From the NCBI RefSeq assembly GCF_013522925.1, contig NZ_JAAMQU010000007.1, positions 186,001-250,000 of the forward strand: a stretch of DNA of 64,000 bases, in the 5' to 3' direction. The DNA is from Pseudomonas japonica. Its GTDB lineage: Bacteria; Pseudomonadota; Gammaproteobacteria; Pseudomonadales; Pseudomonadaceae. Every line of letters begins with the position of its first letter. The first letter of the stretch is position 1. The position numbers were made by a program, and so were the translations under genes. The notes under the pieces were generated by a model. That model was not told where the DNA came from. It was given only the letters and a program-made list of their open reading frames with translations, and did no database searches. Positions 51,101 to 58,500 of the stretch are shown here, piece after piece.

Positions 51101-52235
51101 GCCGGGTGTGCAGCGTGCCCTCCGGGATGCCCCAGGCGCGCTCCACGAAGGCACGGTCCTCCTCCACCAGTACCGATCGTTGCCCTGGCAGGCCAGGGCC
51201 CATGTAGCCCATCTCGCGCCCGCCCATGGCATTGGGCTGGCCGGTGAGTGAAAACGGCCCACTGCCGGGCTGGCAGATCTTGCCGGTGGCCAGGTGCAGG
51301 TTGCACAGCGCGTTGGTGTTCCAGGTGCCGTGGGTGGACTGGTTCAGGCCCATGGTCCAGCAACTCATCCAGGCCCCGGCCTCGCCGATCCACTGCGCCG
51401 CCTGGCCAATCGCTTCGGGCGCCAGGCCGGTGATCTGCGCTACCGCTTGCGGGGTGTACTGGGACAGGAATTCCGGCAGCTCGCCCCACCCTTCGGTGAA
51501 TTCGGCGATAAACGCCGCGTCGGTGTGGCCGTTGCAATGCAACAAGTATAACAGGCCATTGAGCAGGGCCAGGTCGGTGCCCGGGTTGATCCGCAGGAAC
51601 AGGTCGGCTTTTTCCGCCGTGGCGTTGCGGCGGGGGTCCACCACGATCAGCTTCGCCCCGGCCTTCACCCGGTCCATCATGCGAAGGAAAAGAATCGGGT
51701 GACAGTCGGCCATGTTCGCGCCGATCACAAAGAACAGATCGGCCTTGTCCAGGTCGTCATAGGCACCGGGCGGGCCGTCGGCGCCCAGCGACAGCTTGTA
51801 GCCGCTGCTTGCGCTGGCCATGCACAGGCGGGAGTTGGATTCGATCTGGTTGGTGCCGATGTACCCCTTGGCCAGCTTGTTCACCAGGTACTGGGCTTCC
51901 AGAGACATCTGCCCGGACACATAAAAGGCTATTGCGTCTGGCCCGTGGGTGTCGAGGATGGCACGCAGGCGCTCGGCCGTATTTTGCACTGCCTCGGCCA
52001 TGGGCGTACGCGCCGGCTCCAGCGCCCTTCCTGCGCGCAGGTAGGCGTGGGCCATGCGGCCAGAGCCCTCCAGCGCCTGGTGGCAGGTAGTCCCCTTGGT
52101 GCACAGGCGGCCGGCATTGGTGGGGTGCTGCTTGTCCCCTACCACTTTGCTTACCCGCCCCTCCTGCACCTGCATGACAATGCCGCAGCCAACGCCGCAG
52201 TAAGGGCACACACTTCGAATCGTTTGTTCCGTCAC
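48153..52235 (-). CDS. Nitrate reductase fused to a CysJ-type flavoprotein reductase
   Basis: This 1360-residue protein joins an assimilatory nitrate reductase to its own electron-input module. N-terminus: a [4Fe-4S] site with Cys10, Cys13, Cys17 and Cys45, then the Mo-bis-MGD domains (to about 760, including NTGRVQHQWHTLTKTGK). After a CysJ-like linker come a flavodoxin domain (LWASQTGNAEAL, about 855), an FAD domain with RLYSIASSP, and an NADPH-binding domain (GPGTGIAPFRGF; C-terminus KRYLRDVY). NADPH should therefore drive nitrate reduction without a separate subunit. The GTG start at 52235 follows a structured leader. No nitrite reductase or nitrate transporter genes are adjacent. Confidence 0.94.
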   Translation of the reverse strand: MTEQTIRSVCPYCGVGCGIVMQVQEGRVSKVVGDKQHPTNAGRLCTKGTTCHQALEGSGRMAHAYLRAGRALEPARTPMAEAVQNTAERLRAILDTHGPDAIAFYVSGQMSLEAQYLVNKLAKGYIGTNQIESNSRLCMASASSGYKLSLGADGPPGAYDDLDKADLFFVIGANMADCHPILFLRMMDRVKAGAKLIVVDPRRNATAEKADLFLRINPGTDLALLNGLLYLLHCNGHTDAAFIAEFTEGWGELPEFLSQYTPQAVAQITGLAPEAIGQAAQWIGEAGAWMSCWTMGLNQSTHGTWNTNALCNLHLATGKICQPGSGPFSLTGQPNAMGGREMGYMGPGLPGQRSVLVEEDRAFVERAWGIPEGTLHTRLGSGTVALFESMATGSVKACWIICTNPVASVANRAKVIEGLQRAELVITQDAYLDTETNRYADVLLPGALWAEAEGVMINSERNLTLMQQAVQPPGEAMADWRIIAEVACAMGYAEGFSYSCAADVFEEIKRFHNPGTGYDIRGVSHQRLRQGPVQWPSAGEADGSRSPIRYLNNGISQALAVREDGSQPRLAFPTANGKARFFARPYMPPAELPDVAYPFVLNTGRVQHQWHTLTKTGKISTLNKLNPGPFIEVHPEDAERLGVKGKDHLEVRSRRGRAVLPVLVSDRVRPGACFAPFHWNDLYGENLAINAVTNDAIDPISQQPEFKFCAVSLSRVDLLDHQFLETSVHEEAQAHLSLSSRETDMAAIDAFANLIGVQQCAPPPLSDAERTYMGGFIGGLRANPNAGIPSLPASAPLAAPVRLWLDGMLAGMFSRTAGLAAEPLAVPAGNPGALPVTLLWASQTGNAEALAARFAQRLTVAGCSVELAPMDSYPAQQLEKASNLLLLSSTFGDGDPPDNGQVFWETLNTGAPNLAKLRYAVLALGDTSYDRFCQHGKNLDQRLAELGAQRLVARLDCEADADDTAHQWLDKLLDGLGQGLGEKPDTPPVVAAPAITKACPAALRLAHSVKLNKAGSSKDTRQLIFSLGDSGLRYEAGDALGVWPRNCPELVEEILDHSGLDGAQPVVVPSAGEIPLRTALMDHYEIARPTPEALALVAQRSGNTALGELLGPNRSALKDWLWGRQLADVLREFPASHAAPELLASLKRLQPRLYSIASSPLAHIGEVHLTVGTVRYGQRKGVASTYLADRALGHDVQAFVQASRHFRVPAQGDTPMIMIGPGTGIAPFRGFLHERRALGHTGRNWLFFGEQHAASDYYYREELEGMHSDGLLTSLSLAFSRDQANKLYVQDRMREQGAQLWRWLEEGASLYVCGDASRMAQDVETALCDIARTHGGYTSEMAQAYIRTLAQQKRYLRDVY

Positions 52236-52254
52236 GGCCTTTTCTCGCCCCCTT

Positions 52255-52342
52255 TAAAAACGAAAACGCCATGCGGCCCTTCTGAATGCTTCAGAGGGCA
52301 GCACGGCGACGTTGTCGTGTTGGGGTGATCGACGTTGACCAC
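52255..52342 (-). promoter_or_regulatory. ANTAR (NasT/NasR-type) antitermination leader
   Basis: In the transcript (minus strand), P1 is a six-base stem (52342-52337 with 52330-52325) with loop AACGUC. After five bases, P2 (52319-52314 with 52307-52302, one A-C mismatch) has the same loop AACGUC. Both loops carry A at position 1 and G at position 4, the known requirement for ANTAR proteins. The right arm of P2 is the left arm (52307-52301) of a long intrinsic terminator that closes with 52268-52274 and is followed by a U-rich run (52267-52255). P2 and terminator are therefore mutually exclusive. Confidence 0.8.
52268..52307 (-). terminator. Intrinsic terminator (attenuator) in the nitrate reductase leader
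   Basis: On the minus strand GCCGTGC, GCCCT and TGAA pair with TTCA, AGGGC and GCATGGC around GCA, with single-base bulges, followed by GTTTTCGTTTTT. It lies only about 20 bases before the GTG start. Transcription would stop here unless P2 of the upstream hairpins is stabilised. Confidence 0.85.
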
Positions 52343-52353
52343 GGGCAGGTTGT

Positions 52354-52369
52354 AGCAATGGCTATGCCA
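52354..52369 (-). promoter_or_regulatory. sigma-54-type promoter of the nitrate reductase gene
   Basis: On the minus strand TGGCATAGCCATTGCT matches TGGCACG-N4-TTGCW at 10 of 12 defined bases, with exact GG-N10-GC spacing. The predicted start is 52343, which places the first antitermination hairpin at +2. Confidence 0.65.
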
Positions 52370-52434
52370 TGCACGGCAACCGCCCGGGGTACGGGCCTTG
52401 AACGGTAAACACAAGGAGTGTGTTGCTGTTCAAG

Positions 52435-52471
52435 TGCACCATCAGGCAGCGCTGTGCTGGCCTGCGGTGCA
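52435..52471 (-). promoter_or_regulatory. Tandem NtrC-like sites upstream of the nitrate reductase promoter
   Basis: Two sites of the form TGCACC-N5-GGTGCA, each with one perfect half, lie at 52435-52451 (TGCACC end) and 52455-52471 (GGTGCA end), read on the plus strand. Their centres are 20 bases apart, two helical turns, and about 80-100 bases upstream of the sigma-54 promoter. This is typical enhancer geometry for NtrC. Confidence 0.5.
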
Positions 52472-52484
52472 GAACCGGGCCGTG

Positions 52485-53096
52485 TTACTGGCCGTCTACG
52501 CGATAAACGCTGATCAGCACCTCATGCTCGCTTAGCCCATCGATAGTGCCGGTGAAGATATAGTCGTTCATCCAGGCGTGCGCGCCGGGCTGGGTCTTGA
52601 AGGACGGCGTGGTGCGGCAATAGAAGTCGGTCTCCTTCATGTCCCGCAGCCCCAGCCCCTTGGCTTTCTTGGCCTGGCCCGATGCGTTGAGGCGCCAGAT
52701 GCCGGCGTTGTCGATGAGGATGATCTGGCCGTCGGAGGTTTTCAGCCGGTACAAGGCGTTGATCAGCGTGACCCCGTCGGCGCGGGTCACGGACATGTCG
52801 GCGCCGCCCGGTACCACGGTGCCTTCGATGGGCTTGCCATCCAGGTCCTTGCCCACGAAGGTGCCACCGATGATCGGGTAGTTGATGCGATGCCCGTCCG
52901 GGCTGTTACCCATATCCTCTTGCGGGCCGAGGTTCACATCGATCTGCAACGCCAGGTCGTGGCTCAGGCGGTTCGGGATCTTTTCCTTCAATTCCAGCGC
53001 CTGCGCCGGCGCGCTGAGGGCGGCCAACGAGGCGGCGGCCAGGCCCAGGCTGGCCAGGGTATTGATCAAGCGTGAAGCGGATGCGTACGTGTGCAT
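52485..53096 (-). CDS. Exported DUF3237 protein
   Basis: The product has 203 residues from the ATG at 53096, which has AGGA seven bases upstream. A signal peptide ends AQA. The rest matches DUF3237: NYPIIGGTFVGKDLDGK, VVPGGADM, YRLKTSDGQIILIDNAG (in part) and MNDYIFTGTI near the C-terminus. The family is a small beta-barrel of unknown function that often accompanies esterases or dehydrogenases. It lies 30 bases after the CocE/NonD hydrolase gene on the same strand, last of a cluster flanked by a TetR gene. Confidence 0.8.
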   Translation of the reverse strand: MHTYASASRLINTLASLGLAAASLAALSAPAQALELKEKIPNRLSHDLALQIDVNLGPQEDMGNSPDGHRINYPIIGGTFVGKDLDGKPIEGTVVPGGADMSVTRADGVTLINALYRLKTSDGQIILIDNAGIWRLNASGQAKKAKGLGLRDMKETDFYCRTTPSFKTQPGAHAWMNDYIFTGTIDGLSEHEVLISVYRVDGQ

Positions 53097-53126
53097 GTGC
53101 AAATCCTGTGGTCAGGGTATCAGTGG

Positions 53127-54986
53127 TTATTTCAGTGGGTCTGGCCGGCACGGTTGCTTGAGCAGCGAGCCGCACGCCGGAAGCGCTGGGGGTACGGCTA
53201 CGTCAGTCAGCTCGCCCAGCACCAACTGCGAGGGGTGCGCGTCGTCATGCAAAACGGTGTTGCGGCTGGGGATAGAGAAGTAATCGAAGCCATACCCGCC
53301 AGTGCCCGAGGGCGTGTCGATCCACAGGCGCAGCCGCGAACCTTTGCGGAAGGGATGGGAAAACGGCGGGATCTCTACCCGGCCGAGTGCGGGCACATTG
53401 GGCAGCATCGGCTTGATGCCGTCCGGGTCATCCAGCAGCCAGGGGCGCAGTGCGGTGGAGCGTGCAGCGTCCAGCTTGCGCAACGACATACGCAGCCAGC
53501 CACGCTGCACATACACCTCCTGGCCATCCGGGCGAACTTCAGTGACCGTCACCTGCACGTCGGTATCTGGGGCGAGGAAGGTGGTAAGCCACAAGTCGAC
53601 GCTGCCCGTGCCATAGCTGAGGAAGTCCCGTTCGAACGGGGCGCTGGTGTAGGCCAGGCTGCCTTGCTTCCAGGCCGGATGCTGCGGCCCCCAGGCGTTG
53701 TCATTGAGGTAGGTATTCACGTCCGGCCCGGGGATAGGGTAGCCATAGCTATCGCCAGCTCCGCTGCCCTTCCCGTCCCTTACCAGCGCACCGTGTTCAC
53801 CCAGCGCGAAGGTGGCCGGTTTCACGCGTAGCGGGTAACTGTCGCGTTCCACCGTCCAGCTCGGGGCCGCTGTTTCATTAGGCTCATGACGGCCGCCGTC
53901 GCGTTGGGCGGCGATGGTTTCCTGCCACAGTTCTACCCTGGGGCTGTGCTCGAAGCCGTTCTGTTCACCCTTTACAAAGTGATCGAGAAACGCGATCAGT
54001 TTCTGCCGGAACCGCTCGGACTCATACAGGTTATGGCCGCCGCTGGACTCCACCTGCCACAGCTGTTTCGGGGCCAGGCGCTCCTGGTAATACCCCTCGC
54101 GTGCCAGCACCGCTTCGTCCTGCCAGGTGTGCATGGCCAGCACCGGCACCTTGATGCGGTCGGCATGGTCGCGCGGGCTGCGCTGCTGCGCCCAGTCGTC
54201 GCGCAGGGGATGGCGCAACAGGTTGTACATCAGCGACGTGCTCACCACCTTCGCCTGGTTCTCGCTCACCCGCGCCAGGCAGCGGCTGTCGTTCTCGGCC
54301 TTGGCACTGGCCTTCACCGCTTCCCAACGCATGTCCACGAACCAGTGCCAGGACGTGGTGAATGCCTGGTTCGGTACCCCGCCCGGGGCCCAGCTGTCGC
54401 TTCGTGCATCGCCTATGACCATGCCAGGGGCGATGGCCTTGAGGTGCGCAGGCTGGGCCTCCGCCGTCATCAATTGGGACATGCCCGCCCACGACCAGCC
54501 AAACATGCCGATGTCCCCGGACGACCAGGTTTGGGCCGCGGCAAACTCGATCGCATCGCGGCCATCGGTGCCGTAAGCCGGGCCAAGGAAATCGAAGGTA
54601 CCTTCCGAGCAACCCGTGCCGCGGGCCTGCACCCCCATTACTGCATACCCCCGCTCGACCAGCGCCTTGTCGGTCGCCACGGAGAAGGTCTCGTCATCAT
54701 GCAGATAAGCCGGCCCGCCGATGCTGCCCGAATCGTACCCGCTGTAGCGCACCACCACCGGGAAGCGGCCCTCCCCTTTGGGCAGCAATACCGAGTAGCG
54801 CAGCGCTGTACCGTCGGCTGCCTTCAGGTAACCGGTGACCCGCTTGCCCCAGAACGGCTGCCAGCTACGCTGTGGTCCCGCTTCCGCGCCCGGCTCCTGG
54901 GCATGCGCTGGCAGGCTGGCGACAGCGGACAGTGCGAGTGCGCAGGCGCCCAGGCGCAGGGTGTGTTTGAGTGTTCTAACGACCAT
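53127..54986 (-). CDS. Exported CocE/NonD-family X-Pro-peptidase-like hydrolase
   Basis: This 619-residue serine hydrolase has a signal peptide (ending AHA) and the three parts of the CocE/X-Pro dipeptidyl-peptidase family. The alpha/beta-hydrolase domain carries the nucleophile in GWSWAGMS, the catalytic Asp in TWQDEAVL and His in SGGHNLYE; the C-terminal jelly-roll domain (about 400-600) includes VTVTEVRPDGQEVYVQRGW (in part). Members cleave acyl-esters or amides such as cocaine or glutaryl-cephalosporin. The natural substrate here is unknown. It starts 25 bases after the porin stop, so it is probably in the same operon. Confidence 0.87.
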   Translation of the reverse strand: MVVRTLKHTLRLGACALALSAVASLPAHAQEPGAEAGPQRSWQPFWGKRVTGYLKAADGTALRYSVLLPKGEGRFPVVVRYSGYDSGSIGGPAYLHDDETFSVATDKALVERGYAVMGVQARGTGCSEGTFDFLGPAYGTDGRDAIEFAAAQTWSSGDIGMFGWSWAGMSQLMTAEAQPAHLKAIAPGMVIGDARSDSWAPGGVPNQAFTTSWHWFVDMRWEAVKASAKAENDSRCLARVSENQAKVVSTSLMYNLLRHPLRDDWAQQRSPRDHADRIKVPVLAMHTWQDEAVLAREGYYQERLAPKQLWQVESSGGHNLYESERFRQKLIAFLDHFVKGEQNGFEHSPRVELWQETIAAQRDGGRHEPNETAAPSWTVERDSYPLRVKPATFALGEHGALVRDGKGSGAGDSYGYPIPGPDVNTYLNDNAWGPQHPAWKQGSLAYTSAPFERDFLSYGTGSVDLWLTTFLAPDTDVQVTVTEVRPDGQEVYVQRGWLRMSLRKLDAARSTALRPWLLDDPDGIKPMLPNVPALGRVEIPPFSHPFRKGSRLRLWIDTPSGTGGYGFDYFSIPSRNTVLHDDAHPSQLVLGELTDVAVPPALPACGSLLKQPCRPDPLK

Positions 54987-55011
54987 GTGAAGCCTCGACT
55001 AGACAGCGCGA

Positions 55012-55806
55012 TCAGAAGGATTTGATGACGGAAGCCACTACTGTGGCAGAACAGTCGCCTGCAGCGCCGAAGGCTGAATAGCACTCGGCCTTGGAAAGGT
55101 CGGTGTCGATATACGCTGCTTTCCAGGTAAGCCCCAGGAAGGGTTTGCTTATCGCCACTTGCCAGTCGCGGTAGGTGCTGCGGAACGAGCCATTGCCCGA
55201 CTGGTAGGCAAGGTCATCGTGGGTATCGGTGTAGCCGTAGCGGGCGTTGAACAGTACTTGCCAAGGCAACGGCGCGGTGTACTCCAGCCACGTCACCACG
55301 CGCTCCTTGTCCCTGGGCTTTATGGTGATGCCATAGGGCGCAAGCTCGGCTGCCAGTGCCGCGCGGGCGGGTGGGTTCTGCAGGTCATTGGTGTACTTCA
55401 CTCCAAGCGTGGCGCCGTAGAACCCGACCGTGCCGATCCATTCGTGGAAGTTCACCCAGCTGTCTTTGGGATAGTCATACGCCACGTACTCCAGCGAGAA
55501 CCGGGTATGTTCCGTCAACGGCCGGGCAATACCGGCGTAGTAGTCGAATTCGCGCCGGGTATCAGTACCGAAATCCACATTGCTGGTAAATACGCCGGCG
55601 AACAAGCCGCTGGGTTTATGTACCAGCGTCGCAGCACTCATCAGTGCCGGGTTGCCTTGAGTCAGCGAAAACCCGCCCACGCGATAATCGCTGGCGGCGA
55701 TCACATCGACGCTCAGCATCGTCTCGGGGGTGATATCGAAGGCGTAGCCAGGGGCTGACAGGCCGATGGACGCCAAGCCCAGGGCCAGGGAAACCAACTT
55801 GTTCAT
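55012..55806 (-). CDS. TorF-family putative porin
   Basis: This 264-residue protein has a signal peptide ending GYA and a beta-barrel of the TorF/Gcw_chp type: ETMLSVDVIAASDYRVGGFSLTQGNP (in parts) at the N-terminus, then alternating aromatic strands (DYYAGIARPL, FSLEYVAYDY) and a terminal phenylalanine (VIKSF). It should sit in the outer membrane and admit a small solute. Two cysteines near the end (KAECYSAFGAAGDC) could form a disulfide. It is in line with the hydrolase genes on both sides. Confidence 0.82.
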   Translation of the reverse strand: MNKLVSLALGLASIGLSAPGYAFDITPETMLSVDVIAASDYRVGGFSLTQGNPALMSAATLVHKPSGLFAGVFTSNVDFGTDTRREFDYYAGIARPLTEHTRFSLEYVAYDYPKDSWVNFHEWIGTVGFYGATLGVKYTNDLQNPPARAALAAELAPYGITIKPRDKERVVTWLEYTAPLPWQVLFNARYGYTDTHDDLAYQSGNGSFRSTYRDWQVAISKPFLGLTWKAAYIDTDLSKAECYSAFGAAGDCSATVVASVIKSF

Positions 55807-55887
55807 GTACTTCTGCTCCGATTGTTTTCGTTTTGAATGGCAGAGGAAACGCGGACAGCGGTGTTGTTGTTATGGGTGTTTCGTTCT

Positions 55888-55926
55888 GGCTAGTGCCAGT
55901 TGCCAAATCGCAGGCAACGGCTAGCC
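55888..55926. repeat. Hairpin in the gap before the porin gene
   Basis: GGCTAG (55888-55893) pairs with CTAGCC (55921-55926) and GTTGCC (55899-55904) with GGCAAC (55913-55918). It lies in the 190-base gap between the binding-protein and porin genes and may be a terminator for the upstream gene or a leader hairpin of the porin gene. Confidence 0.45.
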
Positions 55927-55996
55927 CTCCGAGGCCTCGTGCGATGGGCCTCGTGTGGCGTTGCAACTGGGGTGGATCAGTGGGTGGCGGCGTCAC

Positions 55997-57100
55997 TCAC
56001 ACATCAGAGCGAATCCTGTTCCACAAGCGGGTCATCAATCGCTGCACCTTCAATCCCGGCGGCTCGATCTGGAACAACTTGCCGCGGTCTTTCTCCGGCA
56101 CGAAGAGGTTTTCTTCGGCGCGAAGCGCAGGGTCAATCAGTGAAGTACTCGCCGGGTTAGGGTTGGGGTAACCGATCTCGTTGCTTACCTTGGCGATCAC
56201 TTCGGGCTGCAAGAGGTAATCGATGAAGGCATGGGCCTGGGCAAGGTTTTTCGCGCCCTTGGGGATTACCATGTCGTCCGACCACATCAAGGTGCCTTGG
56301 CCGGGTAAAGCCAGCCTGATGTCATTGCCGTTGTGCGCCGCCAGCGCGAGATTGCGCGCCGCCAGCACGGCGCCCGACCATCCCAGCGCCACGCAGATAT
56401 CACCGTTGGCAAGGTCTTGCGGGTACTTCGCCGAATTGAAGTAGCGCACATACGGCCGGATCGACTGCAATAGCGCGGCGGCTTTGTCGTAGTCGGCGGG
56501 GTTGGTGCTGTTGGGGTCCAGGCCCAGGTAGTTCAGCGCGATAGGGAAGACTTCGCTGGGGCTATCCAGGATGGCGACGCCACATTGGCTGAGCTTGGTG
56601 ATGTTTTCCGGCTTGAACAGCCAGTCATAGTTACGCATGTCCACGCCTTGGCCCAGCACCGCCTCCACCTTGGCCTGGTTGTAGCCCAACAGTGTGCTGC
56701 CCCACAGATACGGCACGGCGTAGCGGTTACCCGGGTCGAGCGGCTCGCGCTGGTGCATCAGCGTGCTGTCCAGTTCATGCCAATGCGGCAACTGCTGGCG
56801 TTCGAGCGGCTGGACCGCGCCTGCCTTGATCAGCGCGGGCAGCTGGCTACTGCTGGGGAACGCCACGTCGTAGCCCGAATTACCCGTGAGCAGGCGCGCC
56901 TCCAGGGTTTGCGGGCTGTCGAAGATGTCGTACACCACTTCGATGCCGGTTTGTTGCGTGAAGCCCGCCAACACATCCTTGGGCAGGTACTCGATCCAGT
57001 TGTAGATACGCAACTGCCCCCCGGTGGGTTCGGCCTGCGCCGCCAGCGCGGTACCGGTGAGCAACAGCGCGGCAAGGTGAAGCTGCAGCAAACGTTTCAT
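55997..57100 (-). CDS. Polyamine-type ABC transporter binding protein, PotF/SpuD-like
   Basis: The product (367 residues from the ATG at 57100) is a periplasmic binding protein with a signal peptide ending AQA. LRIYNWIEYLPKDVLAGFTQQTG (in part) is the PotF/PotD/SpuD opening and VVYDIFDSPQTLEARLLTGNSGYDV (in part) follows. PotF-type proteins bind putrescine or spermidine, sometimes other cations. No permease or ATPase gene is adjacent, so it may act with a transporter elsewhere. It is 42 bases downstream of the serine hydrolase gene. Confidence 0.88.
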   Translation of the reverse strand: MKRLLQLHLAALLLTGTALAAQAEPTGGQLRIYNWIEYLPKDVLAGFTQQTGIEVVYDIFDSPQTLEARLLTGNSGYDVAFPSSSQLPALIKAGAVQPLERQQLPHWHELDSTLMHQREPLDPGNRYAVPYLWGSTLLGYNQAKVEAVLGQGVDMRNYDWLFKPENITKLSQCGVAILDSPSEVFPIALNYLGLDPNSTNPADYDKAAALLQSIRPYVRYFNSAKYPQDLANGDICVALGWSGAVLAARNLALAAHNGNDIRLALPGQGTLMWSDDMVIPKGAKNLAQAHAFIDYLLQPEVIAKVSNEIGYPNPNPASTSLIDPALRAEENLFVPEKDRGKLFQIEPPGLKVQRLMTRLWNRIRSDV

Positions 57101-57142
57101 GAATACCTCCCCGAATCGGGTCACGCCGGCGCGCCGGCTACG

Positions 57143-58381
57143 TCAAAGGGCTACAGCCAATGCTCTGATCAGGCGCAGCGTATCGATGTCCAGTACGCTT
57201 TCGGCCACGGGCAACGACGACTGCTTCACGATCACTACCTGGCGCTGGAAGTCGACATACAGGTACTGCCCATGAATGCCCACGGCCAGCAATGCCTCGC
57301 CGGGGTACACGTACCACTGGCTGCGGTACGTCGCGCCGGGGCTCCAGGAGGAAAACACCTCGTTGCTCGCATATACAGCGGGGTCGCCGCCTGCCAGCAC
57401 CGAGTCAATCACCGCTGCGGGTAGCAACTGCCTGCCGTTGGCGGCGCCTCGCTTGAGCAACATCGACCCATACCGCGCCATGTCGCGCAAAGTAGCGTTG
57501 AACCCTGCTCCGGCGACATTTCGCCCCCAGGGGTCGGCCACGAAAAAGCCGTCGCGCTCACAGCCAAGCCCCTGCCACGTATCCGCCAGCTGCTGCGCAC
57601 AGCTGCGACCGCTTGCGCGTTCCATCACCCAGGCCAAGGCTTCGGTAGTGGCCGTCACGTAGTGGAAGAAGCCACCGTGTTCGCCCTTCTTGCGCGTGGC
57701 GGGAAGGTATTCATAGAGCGAGGCGTAGGTCGCCGTCACCTGCGCGGGTGGCAGGGTAAGCCCGCAGGCGTAGCCGAACTGCGAGCTACCCGAAGTAGGG
57801 TCGTCGTAGATTTCCTCGTAGTCGATGGCAACCGCCATGTCGAGCAACTGCCGTACCGTGGCATCACCGAAGGCGCTGCCTGCCAGCTCTCCCACATAGT
57901 CAGCAGCCAAGGCCTGCTCATTGAGCTCGCCCGAATGCACCATCCCCTGCGCCAGCATGCCCACCAGGGACTTGGTCACCGAAAACATGATGTGCCGCTT
58001 GAGTGGCTGGTGACCGTTGAAGTAGCGCTCCTGAACCACCGCGCCGTCTTTCATCACCAGCCAACCGTCTGTGGCACTCGCTTGCAGGTGCGCGGCAAGG
58101 CTCACGGCCTCCCCGTGAGCGCCAAGGAATTCGAAGCTTTCGAGGTGCGGCGTGCTGGCATCCAACGGGGCGGGAACACCTGTGCCCCGCTCCACGCTGA
58201 TGGTTGGCCGCAGGCGCCCCAGGTTGTGGAACGCCCAACGGTTATAGGGCGGGCGCATGAAATTGCCCCACGTGACCAGGTCCGCCGGCGCGGGCGGAAA
58301 GCCTTGCATCAAGGAAAGGTGTGGCTCGCTGCCAGCGGCGGCATAGGCGCCGCGCAAGGCCTGGTTGAGATCAGAAGTCAT
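57143..58381 (-). CDS. Beta-lactamase-fold serine hydrolase
   Basis: The product (412 residues from the ATG at 58381) is a class C beta-lactamase-fold hydrolase resembling 6-aminohexanoate-dimer hydrolases and EstB. The catalytic SxxK is in FSVTKSLVG (about residue 133), the YxN-like tyrosine in YACGL or TYASLYEYLP, and the third motif near GIHGQYLYVD. No signal peptide is visible, so it is probably cytoplasmic. It is divergent from the TetR gene and first of the five-gene cluster; likely substrates are amides or esters of amino acids. Confidence 0.85.
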   Translation of the reverse strand: MTSDLNQALRGAYAAAGSEPHLSLMQGFPPAPADLVTWGNFMRPPYNRWAFHNLGRLRPTISVERGTGVPAPLDASTPHLESFEFLGAHGEAVSLAAHLQASATDGWLVMKDGAVVQERYFNGHQPLKRHIMFSVTKSLVGMLAQGMVHSGELNEQALAADYVGELAGSAFGDATVRQLLDMAVAIDYEEIYDDPTSGSSQFGYACGLTLPPAQVTATYASLYEYLPATRKKGEHGGFFHYVTATTEALAWVMERASGRSCAQQLADTWQGLGCERDGFFVADPWGRNVAGAGFNATLRDMARYGSMLLKRGAANGRQLLPAAVIDSVLAGGDPAVYASNEVFSSWSPGATYRSQWYVYPGEALLAVGIHGQYLYVDFQRQVVIVKQSSLPVAESVLDIDTLRLIRALAVAL

Positions 58382-58407
58382 GAAAGCTTCTCTGGGTTGG
58401 CGTGCAT

Positions 58408-58447
58408 ACTTTTTATCGTCATAAAACTTTATAGTCAAATAAAAAGT
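58408..58447. promoter_or_regulatory. Nested palindrome in the TetR/hydrolase divergent promoter
   Basis: The outer inverted repeat ACTTTTTAT (58408-58416) / ATAAAAAGT (58439-58447) surrounds an inner one, ATAAA-AC-TTTAT (58421-58432). The region is AT-rich and lies between two divergent starts (58381 and 58501). This is a likely operator for the TetR protein. Confidence 0.6.
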
Positions 58448-58500
58448 TTGATCGAGCTATCACTTGTTTTAGAATCGCCACTCGGCCACCAGCAGAGCCA

